A stretch of DNA of 56,504 nt from the NCBI GenBank assembly GCA_913051715.1, contig CAJXCG010000002.1:1-56504 (forward strand), read 5' to 3'. The translations under genes and the position numbers were made by a program. This DNA comes from an uncultured Rhodobiaceae bacterium (GTDB lineage: Bacteria; Pseudomonadota; Alphaproteobacteria; RS24). The notes under the pieces were generated by a model. The model ran no database searches, was not told the origin of the DNA, and saw only the letters and a list, made by a program, of their open reading frames with translations. This document shows, piece by piece, positions 17,696 to 27,945 of this stretch; positions within the stretch are counted from its first letter, which is position 1; each line of letters starts with the position of its first letter.

Positions 17696-18824
17696 TTGCG
17701 CGCAGAGATCACCGTTTTTGTTGACCGGATCAAGCAGTCCATCGAACTGCTGAGGAGGCATCTTTGACTGGGAAAACGCCTTGCGCCGGATGGACGAGCT
17801 CAACAAAATGGCCGAAGACCCCGAACTCTGGAACAATCCCGAACGCGCCCAGACCTTGATGCAGGAACGCACCCGGCTGGAAAACGCCATTAATGCGTGC
17901 CGCGCGCTGGCAGCCGAATTAAGTGAAAATATCGAGATGATCGAACTGGGCGAAACCGAAGGCGACGCCGACATTGTCAGCGAGTGCGAGGCGGCCTTGG
18001 AAGCCTTGCAACTGCGCGCCGAGCGAATGGAGGTCGAGACCTTGCTGTCCGGCGAAGCCGATGCCAATGACGCCTTTATCGAAGTGCATGCGGGTGCGGG
18101 GGGCACTGAAAGCCAAGACTGGGCGAGCATGCTGCTGCGTATGTATATGCGCTGGGCGGAGAAAAAAGGTTTCAAGGTCACACTGATCGAGCAGACCGAT
18201 GGCGAGGAAGCGGGCATTAAATCTGCCACGGTCGAGATCAAGGGCCACAATGCTTATGGCTGGGCGAAGACGGAATCAGGCGTCCACCGTCTGGTTCGGA
18301 TTTCGCCCTTTGACAGCAATGCGCGACGCCATACCAGCTTTGCAAGCGTGTGGTGTTATCCGGTGGTCGATGATGCGATTAGCATTGATATTGCCGATTC
18401 AGATGTCCGCATTGACACGTTTCGTGCCAGCGGTGCCGGTGGACAGCATGTCAACACCACTGATAGTGCGGTGCGGATCACCCATTTGGAAACCAATATT
18501 GTCGTGCAGTGCCAGAACGAGCGGTCGCAGCATAAAAACCGCGCTACGGCTTGGGCCATGCTGCGCGCACGCCTGTACGAACTTGAGCTGCAAAGACGCG
18601 AAGAAGAAGCCAATGCGAATGCCGACCAGAAGTCCGAAATTGGCTGGGGCCACCAGATACGCTCTTACGTCTTGCAGCCTTATCAAATGGTGAAGGATTT
18701 GCGTACGGGCGTTGAAAGCGGCAATCCCAACAATGTTCTGGATGGCGCGCTCGACCCATTTATGGAAGCCGCGCTCGCCCAGCGTGTCAGCGGCGAAGCG
18801 TCCCCGGTTGAAGACCTAGACTAA
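17696..18824 (+). CDS. prfB: Peptide chain release factor 2 (programmed +1 frameshift)
   Basis: RF2 ends translation at UGA and UAA. The coding sequence is in two frames: 17696-17764 (23 codons from a TTG start, GAGGAGAG 5 nt upstream), then, skipping T17765, 17766-18824. Together they give 375 aa, normal for RF2. After the shift the protein reads [18 protein letters not shown]. The anticodon-like SPF is in [12 protein letters not shown] and the catalytic GGQ in [11 protein letters not shown] (about residue 248). This is the well-known autoregulation: when RF2 is scarce, ribosomes stall at the in-frame UGA and slip. Confidence 0.96.
17753..17768 (+). other. RF2 programmed +1 frameshift site
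   Basis: AGGAGG (17753-17758), an internal Shine-Dalgarno-like stimulator, lies 3 nt before the slippery CTT (17762-17764), the stop TGA (17765-17767) and a following C. This CTTTGAC arrangement and spacing are the same as in E. coli prfB. Confidence 0.95.
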
Positions 18825-18843
18825 CGCGGTCAAAGACCCTTGT

Positions 18844-19254
18844 TTAATTGGCAAGTTGCGGGGAGCGGTTGGGATCGGTTTCTTCCAACAGCACACCGAC
18901 AGCCGCATTTTTGAGCGGGTCTTTTTCGCGTTTGACCGTGCCGTTGAGATGCGCGCCTGTCTCGATCGCCAAGGCTTCGTGATAAATGTCGCCATTGACC
19001 TCGCAGGTTGCACAAAGATGAACCTGACGCGCGCGGATGGTGCCGTCGACGCGGCCACGAATGGTCACCGTCTCACCGGCCAGTTCGCCTGTGATATGTG
19101 CATCTTGGCCCACCGTCACGGCATGCGAGCGCAGATCGCCATCAAGAATCCCGTCGATCTGAATATCGCCGGTGGAAGTGATTTGCCCGACCACCTGCAA
19201 GTCCTTGCACAGGATAGAAGGGGCATTTTTGCTGGATTTGCGTTGTTCGCTCAT
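18844..19254 (-). CDS. Bactofilin
   Basis: A 136 aa polymer-forming cytoskeletal protein. The core is a right-handed beta-helix of short repeats (VVGQITSTGDIQIDGILDGDL, then VTVGQDAHITGELAGETV and GRVDGTIRARQV), flanked by short disordered ends; the N terminus MSEQRKSSKNAPSI may serve in membrane targeting. It lies 12 nt downstream of an M23 peptidase gene. In other alphaproteobacteria, such as Hyphomonas, bactofilins recruit an M23 endopeptidase to control local cell-wall growth. The ATG at 19254 has a GAAGG-like site. Confidence 0.93.
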   Translation of the reverse strand: MSEQRKSSKNAPSILCKDLQVVGQITSTGDIQIDGILDGDLRSHAVTVGQDAHITGELAGETVTIRGRVDGTIRARQVHLCATCEVNGDIYHEALAIETGAHLNGTVKREKDPLKNAAVGVLLEETDPNRSPQLAN

Positions 19255-19266
19255 AAGGAAGGCCTG

Positions 19267-20622
19267 TCACTGTTTCGGAGTTGCGGAATAGGTTTCGGCG
19301 ATATTGAAAATTTGTTTTCCGGCGTCGAGGAAAGCTGCCGGATTACGCACTTTTCCGTCGAACCAGATTTCGTAGTGCAAATGTGGCCCGGTGCTGCGCC
19401 CGCTATTGCCGGCATCACCAATATGTTGCTGAAATTCGACGCGCTGGCCTGTTCGCACGCGCGAGCGCGCCAAATGCCCATAGCGGGTTTTGAAACCATT
19501 GCCATGGTCAATCTCAATCACCAGACCATAAGGGCCTTTATAGCCGGCCTGGGTTACCGTGCCGCCCAGCGTGCTGTGCACCGGCGTGCCCGTGGTTGCA
19601 CCAAAGTCGACGCCCGAATGAAACGCCGCACGCTTTTTGAACGGGTCGAGACGCACACCGAAATCGCTGGTAATGCTGTAATCGTGAATGGGCAGCGCCA
19701 GCGGGATTTTGGTGAGTGACTTGCTCAGTCCCGATAAACGGTCAAGATTGGTGCTGATGCGGTAAAGCTGCTGGTGCAGCGAACTGTTCAGCCCCGGTTG
19801 GCCTTGCAGGGGAATATACGGGCCGCCAACAGACAATTCGCTCTCAGGCAGTACGCGCGCCATGAACTCTTCTGTGGTCAGCACGTCGGTCTGGTCGATA
19901 ACAGCCTCGAACTCGTCAATCTTGTGGTCGAGGCTTTCTTCCAGCGCATCCAAAAGGTCACGCTGGCGGGTGTCGAGATTTGCAATGCGACGGTGAATGT
20001 TTTCCGGCAGATAGGGCATCGCCAGTTCGTCTGCGTCGAGGCGTCTAATGCTGGACTTGATCTCATTGGCAAGTGCGACTTTGGGTGCCGGCGCATCGCC
20101 GCTTTCGGTGCGGCTTTCCAGCGTGACATTCGCTGTGTTTTCCGCGCGGCCAATAATGTCGACATTGCCCTTTTTGTTATTGCGTTTGGCAACGCCGGAG
20201 AAGGCCATTTGCATTTGCCGCAACTCGTTCGAGACGGAGGCGTTTTGCTCAAGCACGCGCGATAATTCGTTGTGTTTCTTTTCCAGCGAATTTGTTGTTT
20301 CGCTGAACCAGTCGCGCGTCAGAACAATTTGGCTGTTCAAATCATCATAGGCCAGTTGCAGACGCCGCAATTCGTTCTCATAAGCCAGCTGCATTTCGCG
20401 AAATTCGCGATCTTTGCGCGCGGCAATCTCATCTTTGAAAATCACATTAATGGTGGCGTAGCTGAACCAACCCGCAAACGCCAAAAAGAAGACAGCCAAT
20501 GCGATTTGCGAACGCGATGAAAGCGGCACATAGCCGACGCTGCCGCGCGCGCGAATGTACAATTGGCGCTCGACAAAAAAAGCAAGCACCGCCTGTTTTA
20601 ATTTGGTGGCAATCGTCGACAA
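19267..20622 (-). CDS. M23-family (LytM) peptidoglycan endopeptidase, membrane-anchored
   Basis: A 451 aa protein with a short cytoplasmic N terminus, one membrane segment (about 38-60, IALAVFFLAFAGWFSYATI), a long coiled-coil region (about 70-150) and a C-terminal M23 domain. The zinc ligands are in AAFHSGVDFG and GPHLHYEIWF, and the fold marker ITSDFGVRLDPF is present, so the enzyme looks active. The start is TTG at 20622 with GAGGAG 7 nt upstream. It is transcribed with the bactofilin gene 12 nt downstream, which fits a bactofilin-guided cell-wall hydrolase such as LmdC. Confidence 0.92.
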   Translation of the reverse strand: MSTIATKLKQAVLAFFVERQLYIRARGSVGYVPLSSRSQIALAVFFLAFAGWFSYATINVIFKDEIAARKDREFREMQLAYENELRRLQLAYDDLNSQIVLTRDWFSETTNSLEKKHNELSRVLEQNASVSNELRQMQMAFSGVAKRNNKKGNVDIIGRAENTANVTLESRTESGDAPAPKVALANEIKSSIRRLDADELAMPYLPENIHRRIANLDTRQRDLLDALEESLDHKIDEFEAVIDQTDVLTTEEFMARVLPESELSVGGPYIPLQGQPGLNSSLHQQLYRISTNLDRLSGLSKSLTKIPLALPIHDYSITSDFGVRLDPFKKRAAFHSGVDFGATTGTPVHSTLGGTVTQAGYKGPYGLVIEIDHGNGFKTRYGHLARSRVRTGQRVEFQQHIGDAGNSGRSTGPHLHYEIWFDGKVRNPAAFLDAGKQIFNIAETYSATPKQ

Positions 20623-20717
20623 ATTTTGTCTCCTCTTTCCCGTTTTGTCCCAAAAAACGCCTCAGGATGCAAGTGCAATAAAATGGGCCCACTTGGTGTG
20701 GAATTTGGCGCTTTGCC

Positions 20718-21554
20718 TTAGCTTGCGGTTGTGTCCGAATAAAATGCAATCGGCATGCCAGCCGCCGTGCGCGCGGCCTCATTGAACGGGGGTTTTAATT
20801 TTCCCTTGAAGTAAATGGCGAGTTTGTCGTGGAAGCATTTTGTCGGATCGAGGTTTTGCGCCGCGCAGACGAATTGAAACCATTTCACGCCCGCCGCGAC
20901 ATGGGATTTTTCGTCGTCGTAAATGGTTTCCAAAATGCTGACAGTGTCGCTGTCACCGGCCCTGCCGAAGCGATCAATCATGCCGGGGGTCACATCCAGG
21001 CCGCGCGCCTCCAGAACCATGGGCACAACAACAAGCCGTGCGGTCAGATCGTGGCGGGTGTCATAGGCGGCTTCCCACAAGCCGTCATGGGCGGGAAAAT
21101 CGCCATAGGCATAGCCCATGTCGTGAAGCCGCTTTTCCAGCATCAGAAAATGACGCGCTTCGTCGGCGGCAATCGAAAGCCAGTCCGTGTAAAAACTGTC
21201 ATCCAGCCCTTGGTCACAAAAGCGTCCGGCCATATCGCACGCAAGGTCGATGGCGTTCAGCTCGATATGGGCGAGGGCGTGAATTTGTGCTGCGCGCCCT
21301 TTTTGGCTGGAGAGTTTGCGGGTTGGCATGTCGCGCGGTGCCAGCAAAGCAGGACGGTCGGGGCGCGCGGGGCGGTCGGGCCAGGTCGCGGGCGTTGCGC
21401 GCGCTACGGTGAGCTTGCCATGGTGCCAGTCGGCAAAGGCCAGACGCGCGCGTGCAGCCTTTGCACGCGGGTCGGGCGTGTCGAGCACGTCACGCATGGC
21501 GGCGTTCATGGATTTGGTGTCATCCGCCAACGTTATTTTTGCGGCGCTGCTCAC
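20718..21554 (-). CDS. DUF455 family ferritin-like protein
   Basis: A 278 aa protein of the DUF455 family, which has a ferritin-like four-helix core related to MiaE-type di-iron enzymes. Candidate iron ligands are in HIELNAIDLACD, AADEARHFLMLEKRL, VLEARGLDV and IYDDEKSHVAAG, giving the Glu and ExxH pattern. The substrate is not known. The start is GTG at 21554, sharing GTGA with the bcp stop (4 nt overlap); the first 15 residues could also be non-coding, with the ATG at residue 16 as start. A ~95 nt gap follows before the M23 peptidase gene. Confidence 0.85.
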   Translation of the reverse strand: MSSAAKITLADDTKSMNAAMRDVLDTPDPRAKAARARLAFADWHHGKLTVARATPATWPDRPARPDRPALLAPRDMPTRKLSSQKGRAAQIHALAHIELNAIDLACDMAGRFCDQGLDDSFYTDWLSIAADEARHFLMLEKRLHDMGYAYGDFPAHDGLWEAAYDTRHDLTARLVVVPMVLEARGLDVTPGMIDRFGRAGDSDTVSILETIYDDEKSHVAAGVKWFQFVCAAQNLDPTKCFHDKLAIYFKGKLKPPFNEAARTAAGMPIAFYSDTTAS

Positions 21555-22018
21555 CCGCCGACGGCCTCAAGCACGGCATCGACATGTCCCTTCACGCGCA
21601 CTTTGCGCCAAACGTGCAGAATTTTACCGTCTTCGCCCACCACAAAGGTCGCCCGTTCAATGCCCATATATTTCTTGCCATACATATTTTTTTCCACCCA
21701 AACGCCATAGGCGTCGAGCATTTTTTGATCGGGGTCACTCAACAGGGTCACGCCGAGGCTATGCTTGGTAATGAATTTTTCGTGCTTTTCGACACTATCG
21801 GCTGACACGCCGACAATTTCCGTATTCGCGGCGGCAAAAGCGTCGCGCTTGGCGGTAAATTCAATCGCTTCAGTGGTGCATCCCGGCGTGTCGTCTTTGG
21901 GGTAAAAATAGATGACCAGTTTTTTGCCTGCGTAATCGGCCAACGAAATTTGGCGGTCGCCGTCTGCGGCGCATGAAAAATCAGGTGCTTTCGACCCAAC
22001 TTCGAGTGATCGTGACAT
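21551..22018 (-). CDS. bcp: Peroxiredoxin, BCP/PrxQ family
   Basis: A 155 aa thiol peroxidase that reduces hydrogen and organic peroxides. The peroxidatic Cys lies in YPKDDTPGCTTEAIEF. In E. coli BCP a resolving Cys follows five residues later; here that place is Ile, and I see no other obvious partner near it, so this is probably a 1-Cys form or one that uses another reductant. The ATG at 22018 has a GGGAG site. It is translationally coupled to the DUF455 gene. Confidence 0.93.
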   Translation of the reverse strand: MSRSLEVGSKAPDFSCAADGDRQISLADYAGKKLVIYFYPKDDTPGCTTEAIEFTAKRDAFAAANTEIVGVSADSVEKHEKFITKHSLGVTLLSDPDQKMLDAYGVWVEKNMYGKKYMGIERATFVVGEDGKILHVWRKVRVKGHVDAVLEAVGG

Positions 22019-22074
22019 TTTAGTCTCCCGTTTTTTAAATCAGCCTGCTATGAAACCATCAAAGCGGCTTACGT

Positions 22075-22103
22075 GAATTTGTCCGCCAGGAGCGCCATGT
22101 CAA
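22075..22103 (-). promoter_or_regulatory. Probable bcp promoter
   Basis: On the minus strand a perfect TTGACA (22098-22103) is followed 17 bp later by AAATTC (22075-22080). The -10 is weak, but the -35 is exact and the leader would be about 50 nt. Confidence 0.4.
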
Positions 22104-22159
22104 GGCCACAGTTTAAGTTTAAACATTTTTCGAACTTTACAGGTCAGGGGACCGATTAG

Positions 22160-25100
22160 TTGACAAAATATATTGGGGGCTTTTTTCTGGGTTTGCTGGT
22201 GCTGCTGGTCGGCACTGCCGGCCTGCTGTTGGTGCGCCCAATTCCGCTCGGGCCGACAGCGGAGTTCATGATCCGGCAGTTGGTTGATTTTGAGCCCAAC
22301 GCCCAATTTTCGGTAACCGGCGCGCAATTGGCTTGGTCGCCGCGTGATAATGTTCCGTTTATTTCGGCTGACAGCATCTCTTATATAAGGGCCACCAGCG
22401 ACGTCATAAGTGCTGATGATGTCACGCTTTATCCCAGTTTCGATGCGCTTTGGGGTGATGGCGTGCTGGCGCTGTCCGATTTGGAAGTCGATCGGCTTGA
22501 GTTTCAAGCTGGTGAACGCCGGGTTCAGACAGCGACGCTCAATGATCTTTTCGGGGCTGTCTCGCGCGGCAGCACGGCGGATGCCCAGTTTGCGCGTTAC
22601 ATCGAAAATATTTCCGTGCGAAATATTCTGATCCGCGATAGTGACGGACTGCGCCCGCCGCGCGGGTCCAAATTTCTGCTCACGCGGCAAGACGGTGAGC
22701 TTCGCAGCGTGCTGCAACTGTCCTATTTTCGCGGCGAAAACATGACGCGCGTCTCAGGGCGGGGATATAGCCGACCCGGAGAGGGCGGGCGGGTAGAGCT
22801 ACAACTAGAACACATGAACCCGGCTGATCTTGCTGGCTTCAGTTCGCTCTTCTCGCCCCTGTCGGCCCTGTCATTGCCGGTTGATGCCGAATTGGAGTTT
22901 GATCTTGCCGCCGACGGTGCACTGGCGCGCGGCGAGGTCGATATTCGCTTGAAAGACGGCACAGTGTCGCTGTCTGATCGACGTTTCAGCGTTGGCCGCT
23001 TCGAGTTGGAATTGGAAACGGATCTGGTGGCGCAGACGATACGCCTCAAAAAAGGTCGGATAAATGTTGATGGTGTCGGCGCGCAAATTGCGGGCACGGC
23101 AGATTTTACCTTAACCCCCGCAGGGGAAATCGAACTTGTTACCGCACGGCTCGACGGACAAAAAATCGATGTCGACGTGCCCGGTTTCCTGCAAGGGGCG
23201 ATCCGCGATGCGCGTGCCGATTTGGGTTTGACTTATTTGGGCCCGCGGAACCGTCTGGTGATCGATAGCGGAAGCCTTCTGGTGCAGGGAGAAAAAGGCA
23301 CGCTTTCGGGAAGCATTAATTTTTCCGACGCGCTGCCGAAATTTGACCTGACCGTTGGCTTCGACTCGCTGACCCGCGAAACGGCCTTTACGCTATGGCC
23401 GATCAAAATGGGGCCGATGACGCGAAAATGGGTAGGCGAAAACATCACAGGCGGGCGCATTGACGGGGCGGTGGTCAAGCTGGATGCCGGGCTGGGCGAA
23501 CTCATCACGCGCAAAAAAGGCGAACCCATGCGCGAAGAGGCGCTGATGCTGAGCATGCAGTTCAGCGACGTAAATATTCGACCTTTGCGGCATTTGCCGC
23601 CGATCGCAGGGACGCGGGCCAGTTTGCTCATGCGTGGCAAATCTTTTCAGGCCGACCTTCAAGACGGGCAGGTCTTGTTGCCAGACCCCAAACAAAACGC
23701 AGACAGCCAGCCAGTGCAGATTTCAAAAGGTACATTGAAAATTGAAAACTACCATGCCAAAGGCGTGCCGTCGGCCATCAGCTTTGACGCCAAGGGCGAT
23801 CTGGGCGTTGTGTTGTATCATCTCAACCGACCGCCGCTGGCCCTGTTACGCAATGTTAATTTTGACCTCACCCGCCTGTCGGGTCTGGTAACGGCCAAAA
23901 CTTTTTTGACCATGCCGCTGGTCAAGCCGACGCGGGCCGATATTGGCTTCAAGGTGACGGGTGCCGGATCGGATATCGACATTGCCGGGCAGTTGGGTGC
24001 CTATCGATTCGACGATATTTACGGATTTGTCGATCTGGATGCACGCGGGTTCAATATATCGGGGCGCAGTTCGGTCAATGGTGTGCCGCTCAATTTTAGC
24101 TGGGATCAAGGACTGGCGACCCCTTCATCATCTGCATCATCTGCGCCGCCGCTGGAAACGCGCCTGGCAATATCCGAGACGCTTTCCGGCGCAGACCTCG
24201 ACGCACTCGGCTTTGCATGGGCTGGCAACCGTGTCACCGGCCGCGTGCCCGTAAACGTCAAGCTCGACGGGTCAGTCATTAACCCGCGCAGTTACCACTT
24301 CAACGCCGATTTGACACAGGCCGAAATTAAATTCGCCCCCCTCAGCCACACCAAAGCGGCGGATCAGCGCGCGCAATTTTCGGGGCGTCTGGATGTTGCG
24401 GCGGAAACCGATACACGCGTGCTTGCCTTTAGTTACGAGGAAAACGGGGCGACGCCGATTGTCGGGCAGGTCGATTTTGTCGGGCAAAACCTCGCGGGCA
24501 TCACCATGCCTGTTTTTAATTTGGGAAAAATGGAAAATCTGGACTTTGCACTGACCGATATTGGCGGGCATCGCCAGGCCTCGTTGCGCGCGCGGAAATT
24601 TATCATCGAAGACCCGGTCGCTCCCTTGTTTGGCAATGCGGGCACGACTGACCGGCTTCTTGCCGACAGCATCAAGATGATTTTGGGCGAAAATTATTCG
24701 ATCGAAGCTCAGATTGACACCTTACACGGCTCGCATAATGAACGCCTTGACGGGTTTCAGCTCATCATAAACGCCATAGATGGCCGCTATGAACGCGTGC
24801 AGGTGCAGGGCAGTTTTGCCGATGGGTCTGAGCTTATCGGTGATTTGACGCGCACCGGCCCGAATTTACGCAGCTACACATTGCAAGCGGAAAATGGCAG
24901 CAATCTCATTCGGTTGCTCGGTTTTCTGCCCGATTTGGAGGGCGGCGCGCTGCTGTTGCAGGGCGGGTTTCACGATGACGGGGGGCGCGCGTCGGGCAGT
25001 CCGCACGATATTACGGGCGGCTTTGAGATGCTGTCGTTTCGCGCCCGCGACGTGCCGGTGCTTGCGCGCCTGCTCTCGCTTGGCTCTTTCACCGGTATTG

Positions 25101-25531
25101 CCGACACCTTGTCCGGTGACGGCATTGCCTTCGATGTCGCGCAGTTTGAATTTACCGTGTTGAACGGCAAGCTCAGAGTTAAATCGGGGCGCTTTAACGG
25201 GCCTGCCATCGGTCTGACGACGCAAGGCGCTTTTGACGCGCGCACGCGCGAGGTGGATTTTGGCGGTACGGTGGTGCCGGCCTATGGCATCAATTCGGTC
25301 ATCAACCGTATTCCGCTTATCGGCCGCGTTCTGACCGGGCGCGAGGGCGAAGGGGTGTTCGGCTTCGGCTATCGTGTCGGGGGTAGCTCGGATGATTTGA
25401 CCCTGCTGGTCAACCCGCTGTCGATTTTCACGCCCGGCATTTTCCGGCGGATTTTCGAAATCGGCATTGGCGAACTGCCCGAAATCAGCGTGACGGATGA
25501 CGATTTCAACGAAGACGAGTTTGACGATTAG
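22160..25531 (+). CDS. AsmA/YhdP-like envelope protein (DUF3971)
   Basis: A very large (1123 aa) protein with one N-terminal membrane segment (about 5-25, [20 protein letters not shown]) followed by an almost all-beta periplasmic region. The repeated pattern (short amphipathic strands; [28 protein letters not shown]; and the AsmA_2-like end [20 protein letters not shown]) fits the YhdP/AsmA group, which forms long grooves thought to move phospholipids between the membranes. The start is TTG at 22160 with AGGGG about 10 nt upstream. It ends in an acidic tail. The last 4 nt overlap tyrS. Confidence 0.88.
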   Translation: MTKYIGGFFLGLLVLLVGTAGLLLVRPIPLGPTAEFMIRQLVDFEPNAQFSVTGAQLAWSPRDNVPFISADSISYIRATSDVISADDVTLYPSFDALWGDGVLALSDLEVDRLEFQAGERRVQTATLNDLFGAVSRGSTADAQFARYIENISVRNILIRDSDGLRPPRGSKFLLTRQDGELRSVLQLSYFRGENMTRVSGRGYSRPGEGGRVELQLEHMNPADLAGFSSLFSPLSALSLPVDAELEFDLAADGALARGEVDIRLKDGTVSLSDRRFSVGRFELELETDLVAQTIRLKKGRINVDGVGAQIAGTADFTLTPAGEIELVTARLDGQKIDVDVPGFLQGAIRDARADLGLTYLGPRNRLVIDSGSLLVQGEKGTLSGSINFSDALPKFDLTVGFDSLTRETAFTLWPIKMGPMTRKWVGENITGGRIDGAVVKLDAGLGELITRKKGEPMREEALMLSMQFSDVNIRPLRHLPPIAGTRASLLMRGKSFQADLQDGQVLLPDPKQNADSQPVQISKGTLKIENYHAKGVPSAISFDAKGDLGVVLYHLNRPPLALLRNVNFDLTRLSGLVTAKTFLTMPLVKPTRADIGFKVTGAGSDIDIAGQLGAYRFDDIYGFVDLDARGFNISGRSSVNGVPLNFSWDQGLATPSSSASSAPPLETRLAISETLSGADLDALGFAWAGNRVTGRVPVNVKLDGSVINPRSYHFNADLTQAEIKFAPLSHTKAADQRAQFSGRLDVAAETDTRVLAFSYEENGATPIVGQVDFVGQNLAGITMPVFNLGKMENLDFALTDIGGHRQASLRARKFIIEDPVAPLFGNAGTTDRLLADSIKMILGENYSIEAQIDTLHGSHNERLDGFQLIINAIDGRYERVQVQGSFADGSELIGDLTRTGPNLRSYTLQAENGSNLIRLLGFLPDLEGGALLLQGGFHDDGGRASGSPHDITGGFEMLSFRARDVPVLARLLSLGSFTGIADTLSGDGIAFDVAQFEFTVLNGKLRVKSGRFNGPAIGLTTQGAFDARTREVDFGGTVVPAYGINSVINRIPLIGRVLTGREGEGVFGFGYRVGGSSDDLTLLVNPLSIFTPGIFRRIFEIGIGELPEISVTDDDFNEDEFDD

Positions 25532-26781
25532 TCCGCGGGCACCAGCAAAACATGGCGTTTTTTGCCCGCGGAAACCTTGATGACACCATCTTTAAGATCA
25601 GACGGGGTGAGCGTGTGGGCAATGTCGTTTTGAGCCATATCGTTTATGCGCGCGCCGCCGCCTTGAACCAGACGCCGCGCTTCGCCATTTGACCCCGCCA
25701 GCCCGGCAAGAACAAACGCCTCCAAAAGACCCAAGCCGCCATCGAGCTTGCCCGCGTCGATTGACACGCTGGGCAGGTCGGCACTTTTGCCGGCGCCTTC
25801 AAAAGTTTCGCGCGCCGTTGCTTCGGCCTTTTGCGCTGCTTCGCGGCCATGACACATGGCAGTGGCTTCGGTTGCCAGCACTTTCTTGGCCTCGTTCAAT
25901 TCAGCGCCCTGCAACGCTGCCAGCTTTGCGATTTCAGCCTCCGGCAATTCTGTGAAAAGCTTCAAAAACCGCTCAATGTCGCCATCTTCGGTGTTGCGCC
26001 AAAACTGCCAATAGTCATAAACCGGCAGCATGTCGTCGTTCAGCCAGACCGCCCCTTGCGCCGTTTTGCCCATTTTTGCGCCCGACGCGGTGGTGAGCAA
26101 ATTTGTCGTCAGGCCGAACAGCCCCGCTTGATCGGTGCGCCGCGCCAGTTCGATGCCATTGACGATATTGCCCCATTGGTCGGAGCCGCCCATTTGCAGC
26201 ACGCAATTATACCGCCGGTGCAACTCCAGAAAGTCATAGGCCTGTAAAATCATATAATTGAATTCGAGAAAGCTCAGCGGCTGTTCGCGGTCGAGGCGAA
26301 GTTTAACACTGTCAAAGCTCAACATGCGGTTGATCGAAAAATGCCGCCCGTAATCGCGCAAGAACGCGATGTAATCAAGTTCCGACAGCCAGTCATCATT
26401 ATCCACCAAAATGGCGTCTTGCGGCCCGTCGCCAAAGGTCAGAAAACGCTCGAAAGTGGCACGGATGGTCTGCTTGTTCTTGGCAATTTGTGCATCGGTC
26501 AAAAGCTGGCGGCTCTCATCCTTGCCCGACGGGTCGCCGACCTTCGTCGTGCCGCCGCCAATAACAACGATGGGTCTATGCCCTGATTGTTGCAGCCGTC
26601 GCAGCATCAAAATCGAAATCAAATTGCCGACATGCAAACTCGGGGCGGTGCAGTCATAGCCGATATAGCCGGTCACTGCGCTTTCGCTGGCGGCGGCGTC
26701 GAGGCCCGCCTCATCCGTGCACTGGGCAATAAACCCGCGCGCGCTTAACGATGTGAGGAATTCTGACTTATAATCTGCCAT
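25528..26781 (-). CDS. tyrS: Tyrosyl-tRNA synthetase
   Basis: A 417 aa class I synthetase of the usual bacterial type. HIGH-like motif in PSLHVGNLI, tyrosine-binding region [17 protein letters not shown]-like loop KMGKT, and a C-terminal S4 RNA-binding domain ([15 protein letters not shown]). The ATG at 26781 has no Shine-Dalgarno sequence, and a promoter lies so close that the mRNA is probably leaderless. It is divergent from anmK and overlaps the AsmA-like gene by 4 nt at the 3' end. Confidence 0.97.
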   Translation of the reverse strand: MADYKSEFLTSLSARGFIAQCTDEAGLDAAASESAVTGYIGYDCTAPSLHVGNLISILMLRRLQQSGHRPIVVIGGGTTKVGDPSGKDESRQLLTDAQIAKNKQTIRATFERFLTFGDGPQDAILVDNDDWLSELDYIAFLRDYGRHFSINRMLSFDSVKLRLDREQPLSFLEFNYMILQAYDFLELHRRYNCVLQMGGSDQWGNIVNGIELARRTDQAGLFGLTTNLLTTASGAKMGKTAQGAVWLNDDMLPVYDYWQFWRNTEDGDIERFLKLFTELPEAEIAKLAALQGAELNEAKKVLATEATAMCHGREAAQKAEATARETFEGAGKSADLPSVSIDAGKLDGGLGLLEAFVLAGLAGSNGEARRLVQGGGARINDMAQNDIAHTLTPSDLKDGVIKVSAGKKRHVLLVPAD

Positions 26782-26790
26782 GATGGGCTA

Positions 26791-26819
26791 GAGATACGCA
26801 AACTACTGTTTCAGGTCAA
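26791..26819 (-). promoter_or_regulatory. tyrS promoter, start site next to the ATG
   Basis: Minus strand: TTGACC (26814-26819), 17 bp spacer, TATCTC (26791-26796). Only 9 nt separate the -10 from the ATG, so transcription should start within about 0-4 nt of the start codon. Confidence 0.55.
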
Positions 26820-26824
26820 CGGAT

Positions 26825-27931
26825 ATGACAAAATTACAAACGGTTCTTGGCCTGATGAGCGGCACCTCGCTGGATGGCATTGATGTCGCCGCAATCGAAA
26901 CCGACGGGGAAGGCGTCATTCGTTCGCTGGGCCAGTTCTACGCGCCCTATGATGACGCGGCCCGACAGCTTTTGCAGGCAAGTTTGGCGGCGGCTCAAAA
27001 TGCGGCGCTGGCTGACTGGGGAGACGCCGATAGCTGGCCCGAGGCTGTCCGCCGCGCCGGCATGCTGGTGAACGCGGCGCATATCGACGCCATTTCAAAG
27101 TTTCGCGCGGCGCATGATTTAGATTTCACCCTTGTCGGGTTTCACGGGCAGACGGTTTTGCATCGCCCTGATGCCGGCATCAGCGTGCAAATCGGCGACC
27201 CGCAAAGGCTTGCATCGCAAATTGACTGCTCTGTTGTCGGACAGTTTCGTCTCGCTGATATCGCAAATGGCGGGCAGGGCGCGCCGCTTGCACCCCTGTT
27301 TCATGCCGCCCGCGCGCAAGACCAGTCGGGGGCGCTGGGCGTATTAAACCTGGGCGGGGTCGCAAATATCACCCTGTTGGCGGGCAGCGGAAAAATCTGC
27401 GCGTTCGACACCGGCCCCGGCAACGCCTTGATCGACGATTGGGTGCGCGCAAAAATCGGTCGAACTTATGATGCCGATGGCGCATTGGCACGCAAGGGCC
27501 ACGTTGACACGGAGGCACTGCAAAGGCTTTTGTCGCATCCCTTTTTCGAGCGCCCGCCGCCCAAATCGCTCGACCGGCTGGCCTTTGACCCTGCGCCGGT
27601 TATGGCGTTATCGCCTGAAGATGGCGCAGCGACACTGACCGCCTTTACCGCCGCGGCAGTAGCGCGGGGCGTGCAAATTGCCGGACACACGCCAGAAAGG
27701 CTTATCGTGTGCGGCGGGGGACGCCATAATCTCGCGCTTATGGACGCGTTGCGCGCGCATGTCGGTGTCGATGTGCAAAATTGCGATGCGTTGGGCTGGG
27801 CTGGCGATGCGCTGGAGGCGGAAGCCTTTGCCTGGCTTGCCGTGCGCCACTGTCGGGGATTGCCAACCAGCGTGCCGGAAACGACCGGCGTATCGCGCCC
27901 TACGGTGGGTGGGCGCAAATATGATCCTTGA
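26825..27931 (+). CDS. anmK: Anhydro-N-acetylmuramic acid kinase
   Basis: A 368 aa enzyme that opens and phosphorylates 1,6-anhydro-MurNAc from recycled cell wall to give MurNAc-6-phosphate. The family start GLMSGTSLDGIDVA, the segment VGFHGQTVLHRP, ADIANGGQGAPLAPLFH, LNLGGVANIT and DTGPGNALIDDW are all present. The ATG at 26825 has only a weak site (CGGAT). It is divergent from tyrS across 43 nt, an arrangement seen in other proteobacteria. Confidence 0.96.
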   Translation: MTKLQTVLGLMSGTSLDGIDVAAIETDGEGVIRSLGQFYAPYDDAARQLLQASLAAAQNAALADWGDADSWPEAVRRAGMLVNAAHIDAISKFRAAHDLDFTLVGFHGQTVLHRPDAGISVQIGDPQRLASQIDCSVVGQFRLADIANGGQGAPLAPLFHAARAQDQSGALGVLNLGGVANITLLAGSGKICAFDTGPGNALIDDWVRAKIGRTYDADGALARKGHVDTEALQRLLSHPFFERPPPKSLDRLAFDPAPVMALSPEDGAATLTAFTAAAVARGVQIAGHTPERLIVCGGGRHNLALMDALRAHVGVDVQNCDALGWAGDALEAEAFAWLAVRHCRGLPTSVPETTGVSRPTVGGRKYDP

Positions 27932-27945
27932 AGTTGAAAGGCCGG

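Noticed and set aside
17696-17780. prfB as a pseudogene or sequencing frameshift
   Set aside because: The shift sits exactly at the known CTTTGAC slippery site with its upstream AGGAGG, so it is programmed.
18825-18843. GGTC-AAA-GACC hairpin between prfB and the bactofilin gene as terminator
   Set aside because: Only a 4-bp stem and a broken T-run; too weak to call.
20623-20717. CAAGTG...CACTTG inverted repeat between the DUF455 and M23 genes
   Set aside because: Six bp with a 14-nt loop and no T-tract; such a match can arise by chance in a 95 bp gap.
22110-22130. GTTTAAAC and the TTTAA repeats as a CtrA site before the AsmA-like gene
   Set aside because: CtrA sites need TTAA-N7-TTAA; the spacing here is different.
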